From positions 41,977,986 through 42,041,985 of the forward strand of contig VDFB02000003.1 in NCBI GenBank assembly GCA_007258455.2: 64,000 bases of DNA, given 5' to 3'. Shown here one piece after another: positions 1 to 11,995 of this stretch. The stretch comes from Sequoia sempervirens (lineage: Eukaryota > Streptophyta > Pinopsida > Cupressales > Cupressaceae). A program made the position numbers and the translations under genes. The number at the start of each line of letters is the position of its first letter. The first letter of the stretch is position 1. Under the pieces are notes generated by a model. That model saw only the letters and a list, made by a program, of their open reading frames with translations. It was not told the origin of the DNA and searched no databases.

Positions 1-27
1 TGTAGTAGTAGTGATGACGAGGATACC

Positions 28-640
28 ATGACCAACTTACCTAGGCTATTTGAGGATACCACTCTTTGCATGATTAGCACCCTATCTTTTGAATCAGACC
101 ACAAAAATCATGAAATTTGCCTAGTATATCCCCAACTCATCTACTACGACCAACGAGGACCACCAGTTCTTGATACATTCAAAAACGATGAGGTGCTCTT
201 GGAATTCATGGGACTACATGATAACATTCCAGGTGAGGATCACAAAGCAAGGTTCATAATTGAGCTAGATGCCAGGCCTATTATGGGGAAACGATTGAAT
301 ACCTCAATCACAAAAGTGAAAAATTAAGAATAATATCCAAGTCCTTGAGTGAAAATCACATTGTGGCACTCTTCGACCATAAAAAAAAGAAAGTAAAAAG
401 AAAGGACACATCCAATGGTGAAAACCTCTCTAAGGCGCCCGAGGATGGGGGATTCAATCTTCCTTCTAGAGCTATTCATCAAGAAAAATCAGCAGTCCTG
501 GCAGAAAGATGCAATCTGGTCAACCTAGGAACAGAGGAAACCCCACACATCACATTCTATGAGGAATCACTACTATCAGAAGAGCAAGAGCTCCTAACAG
601 CCTTCCTAAGAGAAAGATAGATAAAATTCACATGGAGCTA
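28..640 (+). pseudogene. Tat pol, linker upstream of reverse transcriptase
   Basis: Two ORF pieces in different frames (28-327 and 345-620) lead into the reverse transcriptase. The second piece is in the RT frame and is separated from it by a TAG at 618-620, which is followed in frame by a sequence that fits the usual entry to a gypsy RT (FTWSYADMPELD). The first piece has no motif I can name; its position fits the protease-RT linker. This is a degraded part of the polyprotein, not a separate gene. Confidence 0.6.
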
Positions 641-647
641 TGCTGAC

Positions 648-1535
648 ATGCCAGAACTTGATCCACAGACCGTGGTTCACCACTTAGCAGTATATCCAAA
701 AACAAAGCTTCGAAAAATGCACCCTCAGATCGCCTTATTAGTCAAAATGGAGCTAAAAAAGCTATTAGATGCAGGATTCATCCAACCGATAGATTATCCA
801 AAATGGGTGTCAAACTTGGTACCTGTTTCAAAACCCGATGGGAACATCAAAATCTGCACAAACTTCAGAGACTTGAATAAAGCATGTCTGAAAGATGACT
901 TCCTGCTTCCAAACATTGATATGATTGTTGACATGACTGCCGGACATGAAATGTTGTCATTAATGGACGGATTCTCAAGGTACAATTAGATCATGATAGC
1001 TAAAGAGGACCAACATAAAACAACTTTCACTTGTCCATGGGGGACCTATTGCTAGAATATGATGCCATTCGGCTTAAAGAACACAGGAGCAACATATCAA
1101 AGGGCCATGACATTGATATTCCATGACATGATCCATAAGACGGTCGAAGATTATGTTGATGACATTCTAGCCAAGTCCAGAAAGAGAAAAGATCACATAG
1201 CAACCTTAAGTGCCATCTTTGACAAGTTGGAAGAGTACAAGGTCAGATTAAACCCAAAGAAGTGTGTCTTCAACGTACAATCAGGAAAGCTCCTAGGATA
1301 TATAGTGTCAATGAGAGGTATCGAGGTAGATCTAGCAAAGGTAAAAGCAATCCTTGAAATGGAGGCACCAAAAACATTAAAGCAATTGAGAGGTCTCAAA
1401 GGAAGGCTTCAATCCATTCAAAGATTCATAGCACAGTTGGCAAACAAACAAAACCCATACTCTCACCTACTACACAAGGGAGTAGCGTACAAATGGGATA
1501 CCAAGTGTGAAGAGGCATTTAATAAAATCAAATAA
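648..1535 (+). pseudogene. Tat pol, reverse transcriptase domain
   Basis: This is the RT domain that copies element RNA into cDNA. Landmarks in order are an AGFIQPIDYPKWVSNLVPV segment, a KPDG-x4-C-x-NFRDLNKAC motif, the LMDGFSRYN segment (normally S-x-x-D-G-x-S-G-Y-N-Q), the MMPFGLKN motif and the catalytic YVDD box at 1,152-1,163. The thumb and connection follow (NPKKCVFNVQSGKLLGYIVS). One frame holds throughout, but TAG codons at 987-989 and 1,053-1,055 and a TAA at 1,533-1,535 break it. The active-site residues survive although the enzyme cannot be made. Confidence 0.95.
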
Positions 1536-1559
1536 TATCTACTGACACCACCAGTCTTA

Positions 1560-2010
1560 ATGCCACCAATCCCAAGAAAACCATTGATTCTCTACGTATC
1601 AACAACAACAACAGCCCTTGGAGCTCTCCTAGCTCAACACGACGAAAATGGAACAAAAAGGGCTATCTATTACATCAACAGAACAATGGTTGGCCATGAG
1701 CTAAACTATTCATTCATTGAGAAATCATGCCTAGCAGTAGTGTTTGCATCACATAAATTCAGACATTACATGTTGGCACACAAAATAAAACTCATCGCCA
1801 AAATTGACCCTCTCAAATACTTATTGTCAAAGGCAATGCTCACAGGAAGAATGGCCAAATGGGTGATGATACTGTCAGAATACAACATCTAATATGTGGA
1901 GAGGAAAGCAATCAAAGGCCAAGTCATCGCAGATCAACTTGCAGAAGCTCCAATCTATTCCAAGAATCCTCTCGTCTCAGAGTTTCCAGATGAATCTATT
2001 TTCAATCTCA
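1560..2010 (+). pseudogene. Tat pol, RNase H domain
   Basis: The same frame continues past the stop at 1,533 with the Ty3-type RNase H. Recognisable segments are LYVSTTTTALGALLAQHDENG (normally L.VS..A.GAvL.Q), YYINRTMVGHELNYSFIEK and HKIKLIAKIDPLKYLLSK. A TAA at 1,890-1,892 interrupts the ending, after which VERKAIKGQVIADQLAE, a typical Tat linker, reads on. RNase H degrades the RNA strand during reverse transcription. The first catalytic Asp of the usual motif is not visible, so the domain is degraded. Confidence 0.85.
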
Positions 2011-2019
2011 ACATAGCTG

Positions 2020-2749
2020 ACCACAGAAACTGTACTTTGATGGCTCATACACATAGCATGGATCAGGAGCTGGCATCTTCTTTATCACCCCACAAGGGGA
2101 TTGCATACCAAGGTCATACAAACTGGCATTTCCTTGCACCAATAACATTGCAGAATACAAGGCTTTAACCATAGGTCTCAGAATAGCAGTGTAGTGGAAC
2201 ATCATAGCTCTCAAAGTATACAGAGACTCCCAATTGATAATAAATCAAGTGAACTATGAATACCAAACTAAGGACGACAAGCTCACTCCATACAAGAAAT
2301 TGGTGGAGACTCTTAAAGAATCCTTCATTGAAATAACATTTGAGCAGATTCCTAGAACCAACAATAGAGCAGCAGACGCTATGGCAACAATTGGATCCTT
2401 ACTGGACATCCCCCACAATGTTCCAAAATATGAATTCCTGATAGAGCAGCTTCTCGTGCCTGCATTCAAGGTACCAGAATCAGAATTCGTGTGCGAAATC
2501 GTTGGTCCTAGTGATCCTTGGTACCACGACATTTACACATACCTTCGAATAGGAGTCATACCCGCCGACTTACCATCAAACCTAAAACGAACCTTTGTAA
2601 AAATGGAATCCAGATGTGTCATCCTAGGAGATACCCTATATCGTAGAAGCATAGAAGGAACCTTACTGTGCTGCTTAAACGCTAAGGAGGTATTAACCGC
2701 TCTAACTGAAGTACATATGATATCTGTGGTTCACACTCGAGTGGAATGA
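2020..2749 (+). pseudogene. Tat pol, second RNase H-like domain
   Basis: After a frameshift near 2,030 a second RNase H fold begins. It reads YFDGSYTQHGSGAGI, then LAFPCTNNIAEYKALTIGLR, a DSQLIINQVNYEYQTKDDKL segment and a closing PRTNNRAADAMATIGS. These are the four blocks (DGS, N-x-AEY-x-A, DSQL, N-x-x-AD) of the extra RNase H known from Tat-type elements. The reading crosses from one frame into the ORF at 2,234-2,749, with a stop at about 2,191. The following region (VPESEFVCEIVGPSDPWYHDI) is the usual linker before integrase. Confidence 0.9.
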
Positions 2750-3772
2750 CCATAGCCAAGAAACTGCTGAGGATGGGGTATTATTGGCCCACAATGGAAA
2801 GAGGGCACATGACTATGCCAAAAGGTGTCTACAATGTCAGCAGCATGGGGACCTCATCCATGCTCTAGCTCAAGAGCTTCTCCTATCGTCACACCATGGA
2901 CCTTTTTGCAGTGGAGACTTGATCTCATTGGAAAAATCATGCCCACTTCATCTAGCGACCACAAATTTATCATAACCGCCACGGAGTACTTTACTAAATG
3001 GGTGGAAGCCATACCCATGACGTATATAACTGGGAAGCAGATTTCAAAGTTCATCCTGAACTATCTCATTTGCTGATATGGTGTTCCACAAGCCATTATC
3101 TCAGATAATGGGACACCATTAAAGAATCGAGAGGTTTGTGACTTATGTGAAAAATTCAAAATCCAACATCACTTCGCCACCCCATACTATCCCCAAGGAA
3201 ATGGCCAAGCAGAAGCTACAAACAAGACCATTATGAAAATCATCAAGAAAACAGTCAATGATGCAAGTCGTGACTAGCATTTGCAGCTTAATCCCGCCCT
3301 TTGGGCCTATCGAATTAGCATCCACACACCCACCGGTGCCACCCCTTTCTCCCTGGTCTATGGATCAGAAGCAATACTCCCCATTGAGATCGAGATCCCA
3401 TCACTCAGGATATCATTGCAAAACCTCATCACAAATGAAGAGTACTGAGTGTCAAGATTGAATGAGCTGGAGCTACTAGATGAGCGATGTATAGATGCTT
3501 TGAATCATTTGCAAGTCTATCATAATAGACTCAAAAGGAACTATAATAAGAAAATCAAAAGCAAGACTTTCCAAGTCGGAGAACTGGTATTAAAGGAGAA
3601 TCAAAAGAATGTCCCAAACCCAAGCAACAAAGGCAAGTTTGAACCCAATTGGTTGGGACCTTTTGTCATCACAACAAGTTACAAGTTAGGGGCATATCAG
3701 TTATCAACACCCGAAGGGGAACCTCTGCAAGAGCCCATGAATAGCTCTCATCTCAAAAAGTTTTATGCCTAA
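2740..3772 (+). pseudogene. Tat pol, integrase domain
   Basis: This is the integrase that inserts cDNA into the host genome. An N-terminal zinc-binding region is visible as YYWPTMERG and AKRCLQCQQHGD. The DDE core shows the first Asp in WRLDLIGKI, the second in IISDNGTPLKNREV and the Glu in YYPQGNGQAEATNK. Later blocks are WAYRISIHTPTGATPFSLVYG and the C-terminal GPFVITTSYKLGAYQL. Stops or frame changes occur near 2,747, 3,073, 3,276 and 3,446. The ORF ends at 3,772 with HLKKFYA. No chromodomain is seen, as expected for Tat. Confidence 0.92.
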
Positions 3773-6700
3773 ATCTTTCAAGGTATAGAACCAAAAAATC
3801 AAAAAATCAGAAAATGTCCTGAAAAAATGGTTACCTTGGCGAAAACCTGGCAAATAGGCGTCTTGGTGACAAAAAAAATAAATTCAAAAAAAGCAAAAAA
3901 TCCAAAAAAATTAGAAAAAGGATTGAAAATAATAAAGAAAAAAATCGTCCTCTAGTGAAAACCACTTCGGTGGCACTTTGGACAAGTACCTTGGTGAAAA
4001 CCTAGCAAACAGGCGCCTTGTGTAAATAAGTACTTTCCATCCACCAGGACCTTTTCGGCTTGTTCTGCATCATCCATCCATCACGCTTCCATCATCCATC
4101 GTGGTCAAATCTCCAGCTCTCCACCCATCACTCATCCATCCGCATCCGCATCATAGCTTGGTGTTTTGTTCGTATCATGATCCCTCTTAGTACTACTTGG
4201 CCCATCCTCAAGGTCAGTTTGTCCTGCCTTTATCGGAGTAGTCTATCACCTCACGCTGGGGGCATGTTCTTATTGGATCGGATTCATGTATATCCTGAAG
4301 GTCCTAAAACATCAGAAAATCCAAAAACATCGAAAAATCCAAAAATCCAAAAACATCAAAATATCAGAAAATTCAAAAAACATCAAAACATATCAAAATC
4401 TCAAAACGGGTCAAAACTTCAGTCAAAAAGTCAAAAACAATGTCGTCTTGTCAAACTACGTCGTCTCTGAGCCTTGAACGTAGGCAAGGTTGATCTTTGA
4501 TCATCCCCCGAGACACTTAGGTCAGTCCTTTAGGAGTCTGTCACAATAAACTGACATTTCATCATGTATATCGTCATCTGTAAATCAGTCAACTCGTTAG
4601 TCGAACTACGTGGTCTCTACATATATAACGTAGGCAAGGCTAATCCGTTGATCAGCCCCCAAGGCCCCTAGGATAGGTCTTTAGGTTAGTCTCTTGGTCA
4701 AAAGCTCAGAAAACCCCAAAACATTGGAAAATAAAAAATTAAAACATTTGAAAATCTCCAAAAATACAAAAAACAGCCTCAAAAACATCTCAAAAAACTT
4801 CAAAACATCCAAATATTTGAAAAAATCCATCCATCTCATCTCGCTTACACCCACAATAACATCACTCATAATAAACGATCGTCATCCTCAATCTTTGGTA
4901 AGACAATCAGAAACAAGTCTAGCAGGTGAAAAGCGAAAACTCAAAACATCAAGTCTTAGGTCCAAGTCAGTGCATAAACAAGTTGGTCAACTCTTTGTGT
5001 CGATAACTCATCATCCAATTGGTCCCATATCAATCATCATTTAGAACACTTTGGATAAACGAAATGATGTGCCGCCATCCACTAACATGTCCTAGGATGA
5101 ATCCTTCCTACAATAGGCATTATCTTTTGGCAATAGTTTATGTTCTTATCCTTAAAAACACATCCTCTTTTGGTTAGCAGTATTGAAGAACATCAGCTTG
5201 TTTGTTTACTTTGTCTTTATCTTTTGACTTGTCTTATTTGCGCTCATTCCAAGGACTTCTCGATTATATCCGAATAGAGGATTTAGAGAAATAGGAATGG
5301 GGCAACGATCATTATCTTTTGTCTGTTGTGCTTGTTGGACATTCTTGTAATATAACCTTGGCAAATACTTGCTTTGTTAGGTATGTATGGAGGAGGTTTT
5401 GGGCAGCTTGTTGACTATTGCATTGATAGGTTATACCTTTCTGTGTTTTGGTTTGAGGTGTTTGAAATTTCCAAAGTGCATCCTAACAAGGTTTTCGTAT
5501 GCCAGGTGTGAACAAGGATACTCCTATCTGTTTGTCAAGTCAAATTCCATCACACTAGGTACAACGCCATCCTGGTTTTCTATACCTTGATGCATCATAT
5601 CACGTGTGTTGTCAAACAATAAGGAAATTGGCCCTTTGAAAATCCCAATTCCTTGACAAGTAATCATCATCATTTTGCATATCCATCATCTTGTGTCTTG
5701 TTGAAATGACTTCTTCTCTTTCATCCCTTCTTACTCACCGCGCTAACAAGGTACTATGACAGTTGATCACCATCACCATCATCATCATCATCGATCCTGC
5801 ATCCACAAAACATTTGCATATTGCATAAACATATCATATAGGAAACATATGCATTGCATTTCCATCATCATATACACATAGTACTATAAGCATTCTTCAT
5901 AGATAAGCACATCCATTTTATTACATTGCATCCATTCTTTGCATTACATTGCATTTATCACATCAATCATCGCATAACATTCAATTGCATTAACATTTCA
6001 TAACCATTTCGCATTACCACCTACTGCATAATCATACATAATAGGTACATAAGCATTATAGATAATCCATTGCATACATACTTGCATAACATCATAAGGT
6101 CATCTCACACATTACGTTCATTTGGCATAAAACATCATCATTGCATATAGTACATCACATTAAAATGCATCACATACATTACATACATTTAATATGTTTA
6201 GGATAATAATATTTGTTATTCTAAGCATCTTAAAAAACCATCTCATTTGCATTACATAAGACAAAACCATTGCATCATATCATATAAAATACGACCATTG
6301 CATCTACATTGCATTTTATTGTCCATTAATCATCCATTTCATCTCATAAATAGCATCATAATCATTCATTGCATAAATCATTCCACATAAGCATAAATAG
6401 AAACATACAAGAATCCATCACAGACAAAGCGTACATCCATCCATAATCATTTCATTTTATAAGCATATTTCACATATCATTTCGCGCATACAACATAGAT
6501 CATTTCCATATCATTTTGCATATTGCATATCATATCATTCTGCATCATTTCACATCACATAAACATCTGCATATCATAGGTTAACATAATATAGATATGT
6601 TAGTCATTACATAATGCATACATCATCAAAAATAAATATACCATAACATCATTGCACAACATATAGAAATAGAATCATCCATGCATGCATAAATAAATGG

Positions 6701-6830
6701 TACACATCACATCACATCAAAATCATCATCGGCTCATATATATATCATCAATAATGTAACTATCATAGTACAAAATAATCGAATCACTGTACATATATGT
6801 CAATCAGTACAAAAAGGCCCATCGGGCTAT
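3773..6830. other. Tat 3' spacer: repeat modules, then low-complexity CAT-rich DNA
   Basis: No gene is supported. From 3,832 to 4,015 a module that reads ACCTTGGYGAAAACCT, a short gap and AGGCGYCTTG occurs twice. A second module, AACGTAGGCAAGG followed by GATCA and a C-run, occurs at about 4,477 and 4,628. A-rich stretches of AAAATCAGAAAATCC type lie around each. From about 5,650 to 6,770 the DNA is low complexity, built from words such as GCATTGCATT and CATCATC. ORFs here are products of base composition. Confidence 0.7.
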
Positions 6831-6839
6831 CAAAAAGGA

Positions 6840-9110
6840 GCCCATAAGGCACAAAAATTATCATCTTGATCAAGGTCTACCCCCCTGTATGCTACCCTCA
6901 CCCCTGTCACCGTGACCCTCTGCTGGTCTGTGGCTGGTCCGTTGCGAGTACTCTGGGATCTGTGCTGCTCTGGGTATGGCCTTATAATAGTGCATCTAGT
7001 AATACTTAGCCTCTCGAACGACATCCCTGTAGGACCGAACGGACATTGTACTCTGACAGGAGGAGGCTGCCATGCTCTCCAACTGCTGTCTCCGCCCTAG
7101 CTCTGTAGCTACCTGTAGCTCTGCGGCCTATCTCTGCTGTATGGCCTGATCCCTCTCAGCCCTGAGTTGATCTCTCTCAGTCCTAGCCTGATCCCTCTCA
7201 GCTGTCACGATCTGCACCTGGGCCTGCAACTGTGCAATCAATGCATCTCAGGGATCCACCTGCCCTACTGGCTGCACTGCTAGCTGTGCTCGTGGAGCCT
7301 GTACCTGGGGCTGATCCTCAGCCCATGGTGGTACACTTGGCGGCACCTACTCCTGATCCTGCATTTATACATCTGGCTGAACTGGAGGCTCGGCTGGCTA
7401 CTCATGACGTGCACCATCCCTCCATCTTCGTCCTCCCCCTTTGCCTAGATCACTCTCTGCCAATCGAGGACTGCTCCTGGAATCGTCAAACGAAGCGAAG
7501 GCCGGAACCAATCCCTGTATTCCTGTGTCACACCTGGATCTGCAGGCCCCTGATCATAGGCCCATGGCCGAGCCACTAACTGTCTAAAACTGTCAACGAC
7601 CTCCGAGGCAGGAATGTACCGCCCCCATGAAACCTGTGTCATGGTGCAAGTGAAGATGGCCACATAATCATCATCTGGCCAATCCTTGGGCTCACCAAAT
7701 TGACGCTACACTCGCCCAGGCAGGTATCTCTCAATCATCATATGCTCTCGCCCCTGCATGTACCGGTCCTGGCGGGCAAAGAAAAGTTGATCTGCATCAT
7801 CGGCCCATCCAGGCCAACCAAGGTACGAACGCCATATAAATACCTGCATCTCATCGAGGACCCTCCTCCAATAAGGAATTTCGTGCTCGCCTCTGTGTGT
7901 GAAGGACACACCACCTCTGTAGCGCCATACGATGGGATCATCTAGCATCATCATAACTGTAACAATCTGTGGCCGAAGGACTACAATGTGCTCCCACGCC
8001 CATACGTGGAGAAGAGTGACGCCTGCCCCGAGTGCTCTGCCATCGAGGTAGACGTACTTGTGGAGATCTCTGTATAAAGATGCAAGAAGCACCGACCCCC
8101 AAGCAAAATGAACTGGTTGGTCACAAACCATACGCTCCCAGCAGAGTCCCCAACCGGGACTGAAGTATTGGCCTCGTCTATCTGGGGCAACGAGACCCGA
8201 AATAACGGCCGCAACAACCAAGCGGAAGAGAGGTGCCAGGGTCCTGTGTCGCTCGAGCTCGATCTGCCCCTCGCAAATAATGATGTCTTATGTGGCAAGG
8301 ACTCTGTGGCAGGCATCCCGCCCCTCATCCATATCAAAAATGACCCGTCGACCATGAATCGACAATCATAAAATGCACCAAACGTCCTCCAAGGTGACGG
8401 TGGCCTCGCCTGTGGGAAGGTTAAATGAAGAGGTCTCGCTGTGCCATCTCTCGGCAAGCGCTGATAGCATCCCTAGGTGAGTGTGAATGGGCGTTGTGTA
8501 GGTGATGTACCATAGCCCCATGTCGTGAAGTCGATCCTGATCTCTGTCGCTCATGTCTCACAAATAACTGAACAGATCCCACGACCTGTGCTCTCTGGAG
8601 TAAAGCTCCCTCACCACATCCTGCATCAGGAAGGGTCATCATGTTAAATTTTTTGAAAAATTCTTCTCTGGGCATCCAAGAAACCACTCCAATGTCATAA
8701 TCTGTGAAGGCATCACAGTTTGATTTTTAATCAAACTCCGACACTAGGGCACAAAAGGCCGAAAGCGCACCACCATGGTGCACTTTCCTTCCCAGTAGCG
8801 CACTTTGAAAAGAAACAGGACTGTCGTGTTGCAGTTTGGAAATCACCCTACCGGCCACGAGCTCAACATTGCAGTTTGGAGTTTATTTTCAAACTCCAAA
8901 CTACACCGCTGTGGCGCAATTTGATACCGAGCAACGCTATATAGCGCCGCTGCAGAATGACTAACTTTGAATGCATTAAATGAAGGCTAAAAATTTAAAA
9001 AACGAAGCTCAGGTAAGGGTCACTTACTGGTGCCCCAATGTCGGGTGGCCGCTGGTACGTCCGGACTTGATCAGAAATGTGCATCAAAAGTTGTCGCTAC
9101 GCCATATCGT
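6840..9110 (-). pseudogene. Antisense plant-mobile-domain (PMD) ORF inside the Tat element
   Basis: On the minus strand the best-preserved part is an ORF at 7,706-8,221 carrying LLHVWAWEHI, the signature core of the plant mobile domain (MAIN/MAIL1 family). Upstream, in other frames, are HLGMLSALAERWHSETSSF and LPTGEATVTLEDVW (8,366-8,500), the N-terminal PMD blocks. Downstream at 7,445-7,663 is a C-terminal PMD-like stretch ending in FRPSLRLT. Between 7,100 and 7,235 three 7-residue repeats of the form xERDQxx predict a coiled coil. At least three frame breaks and several stops are present. The ORF lies antisense to pol between integrase and the 3' LTR, where Tat elements carry extra antisense ORFs. 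Its function there is unknown. Confidence 0.8.
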
Positions 9111-9521
9111 CAGGAGGTCAGAGCTCAAATCTCAAGGTTGCTAATGGATGTGTGTGAAAATGAATTGAAAGTGACCCCTCGGGCCCCTTTTAAGCTTGAA
9201 AATTAGGGTTTTTTCACCCTGATTGGCTGTCTTGCTAGAGTTTTGGACCCTTGAAGCTGTTTTTGTCCAGTTGAGGCCTGTTTTATTGCGTTTAGACACA
9301 TTTTTGGCCTCCTGGAGCCTTTTTGGACCTGTCGGGCACCTTGCCTCTTTTTTCGCGAGATCACCCAAAAATTGAAATTTTCGTCCAATCTCTCGAGGGG
9401 GCAATATATTGGCATGTTTTCTCTCACCAGGCAGCAGTGGGGCAAGATTTTAAAAAAGCAATTTTTTTGGCTTTGATCGAGATCAGTTATTCTTTGAACC
9501 AACACAACAAGTGCATTGCTT
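9111..9521. other. Non-coding stretch before the polypurine tract
   Basis: Short ORFs on both strands overlap here, but none has a recognisable motif and they contradict each other. The minus-strand start of the PMD ORF is probably near 9,104. This stretch would then hold its promoter, but I cannot point to one. Confidence 0.4.
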
Positions 9522-9536
9522 CAAAGAGGGGCAAAA
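9522..9536 (+). other. Polypurine tract of the Tat element
   Basis: The purine-rich AAAGAGGGGCAAAA lies directly before the LTR start TGTAGACAC. This is the expected primer site for plus-strand DNA synthesis and fixes the LTR boundary. Confidence 0.85.
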
Positions 9537-10812
9537 TGTAGACACATAAAATGTACCAATTGACATTGTGCATTTGATCCTGACTACTAACATCGTTTCA
9601 TCCTGAATCATCTTTCGGTCTAACCATTTAATCAAATTTCCTCATTTGATTAAATTCATCAACTTCCTTCCCTTAATTAAATAAATCATTTTATCTAATT
9701 AAGTCTCTCTCTTTTGTTAATTAAATCAATCAATTTGATCTAATTATCCCTATTTAATTAAATAATTTATTTTATTTGATTAAATCTCTAAAGTCTATCT
9801 ATTAAATTAAATAAATTAAAACCTTATTTAGTTTAATTTAACATCATCTCTTTTAATTAAATAAATCAAAATCTTTATTTAATTAATCTCTTATCACATT
9901 CCTTTCATATTTGATTTAAATAAATCCACAAATCTAAGTCAAATTTGTCACATTAACTAATTTCTCATTAAATTAATTAACCTTTGATTAATTTAATCTT
10001 ATATCATGTCCCATCCTCCAACTTTTACCACTTGCACATGAAAATAGATTTAATTGACTTATTAAATCCCTATTTTCTTCAACAAGGCATCTTTTTGGAA
10101 TATTCTTCAAGTTTGAATTCAAAAATCCAAGTTGACATGTATATCCAACAAGGAATTTACTCCATCTTACATGTCCTTTGCCTTGAGCCAAGTGGCATTT
10201 AATGCATTTTCCCTTCCCTCTTGCAAGTCATTTCAACAAATTTGAAATTCAAAAATAGGCATTTATTGACACAATCCTCAAAATTTGCACATCCTCCATC
10301 CACTCATAGATTGGCAAGTGGCATCTTGCCACTGGATGAATGTTAGTCCCACATTGCTCAATTTTAGACATTCATCCTTCAATATCATCTATAAATAAGG
10401 AGCTTCACTCCTCATTTGATCATCCACAAATTATGCAAAGCTACCATGCTCAAATATCTATCAAATTTCATCCATCATTTTTTGAATCTTAGCTAGGTTA
10501 TGTAACTTGGAGCACTCTTCAACATCAACAAAGTGGATCAAATCTCTTCATCACATCAATCTTGCATCATATGAATTGGGAAAAGGCCAATTTTTGCATC
10601 AAATTGGCACCAATTCCCCCATGGGATCATGAGTTTGCTAATTTAAATTAGGATTCAATATATTTTGTTGTTTTCATTGTGTTCTTCATTATTTATTTTC
10701 CTAATTTGAACTTGGTAAATGGATTTCATGGGGAATCCTTGTTCTTACTTGCAAATTATAATCTAATGTGTTTGTTCTTATTATTTTGCAGGTATTAGGA
10801 TTGGGGTTCGCA
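9537..10812 (+). repeat. 3' LTR of the Tat element
   Basis: The LTR starts TGTAGACACA right after the polypurine tract and ends near TTCGCA(CA) at 10,812-10,814, about 1.28 kb. From 9,620 to 9,990 it is built of TTAATTAAAT-type words. The end is supported because a PPR gene reading frame begins immediately beyond it on the minus strand. A related LTR in the opposite orientation lies at 54,212-54,986. With only one LTR in the window the target duplication cannot be checked. Confidence 0.8.
10388..10400 (+). promoter_or_regulatory. TATA box in the Tat LTR
   Basis: TCTATAAATAAGG is the only good TATA-type site in this LTR. It lies about 850 bases from the LTR start, a normal position for the U3/R border. 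Confidence 0.6.
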
Positions 10813-10814
10813 CA

Positions 10815-10960
10815 TGAACATATCCTTTAATCACGACATTCCATGATATAATTTTTCTTTGAGGCATTTTTTGAAACAGTTCGCTTTCCTTGTCTATGCT
10901 TTCACATTTTCATGTATGTCTAGTAGGGCACTTGTAACTACAACATATGACAAAAAAATC
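10815..10960 (-). pseudogene. PPR protein fragment truncated by the Tat insertion
   Basis: The minus strand reads a pentatricopeptide repeat: an ALLDI block, then ELFQKMPQRKIISWNVVIKG, typical of plant PLS-type PPR repeats that bind organellar RNA. The frame is broken near 10,900. The reading stops at the LTR border at 10,812-10,814, so the Tat element probably inserted into this copy. It lies beyond the stop codon of the neighbouring DYW fragment, so it is either a second PPR copy or a rearranged piece. Confidence 0.75.
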
Positions 10961-11064
10961 CATGTTGTTATGCTTTGATGGATGTCCCTTCGTTATTACT
11001 GGATATTTGATGTAGTGCACATTATTATAGTGCAAGCCTATTTTTCAGATTGTTTCATTTAGCA

Positions 11065-11995
11065 TCACCAATATTCTCCACAAGAACATTGTCCCTGTTT
11101 AAAATGATGGAAATGGTTCACATCTCTTAGAACAATTTCTCTTGCAACAATCTTGGAGATGAATTTAGATGTAGTGTGAAAATTAGAACACACTCGAAGG
11201 TTCTTAACAACTCTAATAGTTGTACTAGGGGCCATGTTTAACAAACCAAATGTAATTGCTAACTTTCCACTATGGTGGCAGATAAATGATTATTTTTTCT
11301 TCTATTCCACAACATTAAGTAAAAGTCTTGAATTTGGAAATACCCTGCTACCTTCATTTTCCAAGCCAATTTCTCCAATTTTGAATAGCTCTCCCATGTT
11401 TGTGGATGTGCTTTGTCTCCTACACAAAAAAATATATACCATTTTATGCCCTTCAATCCAACTACATGCAGGTATCTTTTTAATTCCTCCATCTTTCATC
11501 AATCTCCTTACTATTTGAACCTCACCACACCTGCTCACTTTTGCACAGATGTTTTAGAGAAGAACATAAGTTGTAGCATTTTTAGGATCCAACTAAAAAA
11601 GTAATGTTGTTGGAATACTTAACCTATATTCATATATGATCCATAGGCACCAAAGGTTTAACTGGCATCTTAGTAATAATGTTTAGGGTGTCCTCAAGAT
11701 AGCCAACATGGGCACAAAGGTCAACCATGCACACCTAATGATCAACTATATATGTAATGCAATAAGGGTTACTAACATGTGAAGTATGTGCAACCTCATC
11801 CACTAAACCTGCATGACTACATGCATCTAGAACACAAGCAAAGCTTACAATGTCGGTGTTCCAGGGTGCTTCATTAATTCAAAGATTTTGAGAGCTTCCT
11901 TGCAAAATCCATTTTGTGCACATTCTGCAATCATATCATTTCATTCCATGAGACGATATCTCTTTGAGGCATTTTACCAAACAATTCATTTTGTA
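11065..11995 (-). pseudogene. PPR-DYW protein, C-terminal pseudogene
   Basis: Read on the minus strand, this is the end of a DYW-class PPR protein, a plant organellar C-to-U RNA editing factor. From the N-terminal side there is a PPR repeat (MPQRDIVSWNEMIAECAQNG), then the E region (KDGGIKKIPACSWIEG). The DYW deaminase tail follows, with TTIRVVKNLRVCSNFH, VNHFHHFK and a terminal GQCSCGEYW before a TGA at 11,065-11,067. The HxE region is damaged, and many stops and frameshifts occur between 11,260 and 11,900. The N-terminal repeats are missing. Confidence 0.9.

Larger units (their letters stand above)
1..10812 (+). mobile_element. Ty3/gypsy LTR retrotransposon, Tat lineage, 3' part
   Basis: The window opens inside the pol gene of a Ty3/gypsy element and runs through its 3' LTR. 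The domain order is RT, RNase H, a second RNase H-like domain, then integrase. That is the Ty3 order, and the additional RNase H is a hallmark of the plant Tat/Ogre group. Pol ends at 3,772. About 5.8 kb of extra sequence follows before a polypurine tract at about 9,522-9,536 and an LTR starting TGTAGACAC. Long 3' spacers with antisense extra ORFs are known in Tat elements (Grande, RIRE2 type). Many in-frame stops make this copy dead. The 5' LTR, gag and protease lie outside the window. Confidence 0.9.

Noticed and set aside
4060..5044. ORFs of 116-136 codons in the Tat spacer
   Set aside because: They are built from A-rich KNxK-type low complexity and overlap in two frames. There is no domain.
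7232..8371. Plus-strand ORFs of 80-115 codons opposite the PMD ORF
   Set aside because: They are GC-rich shadows of the minus-strand PMD coding sequence, which has clear family motifs.
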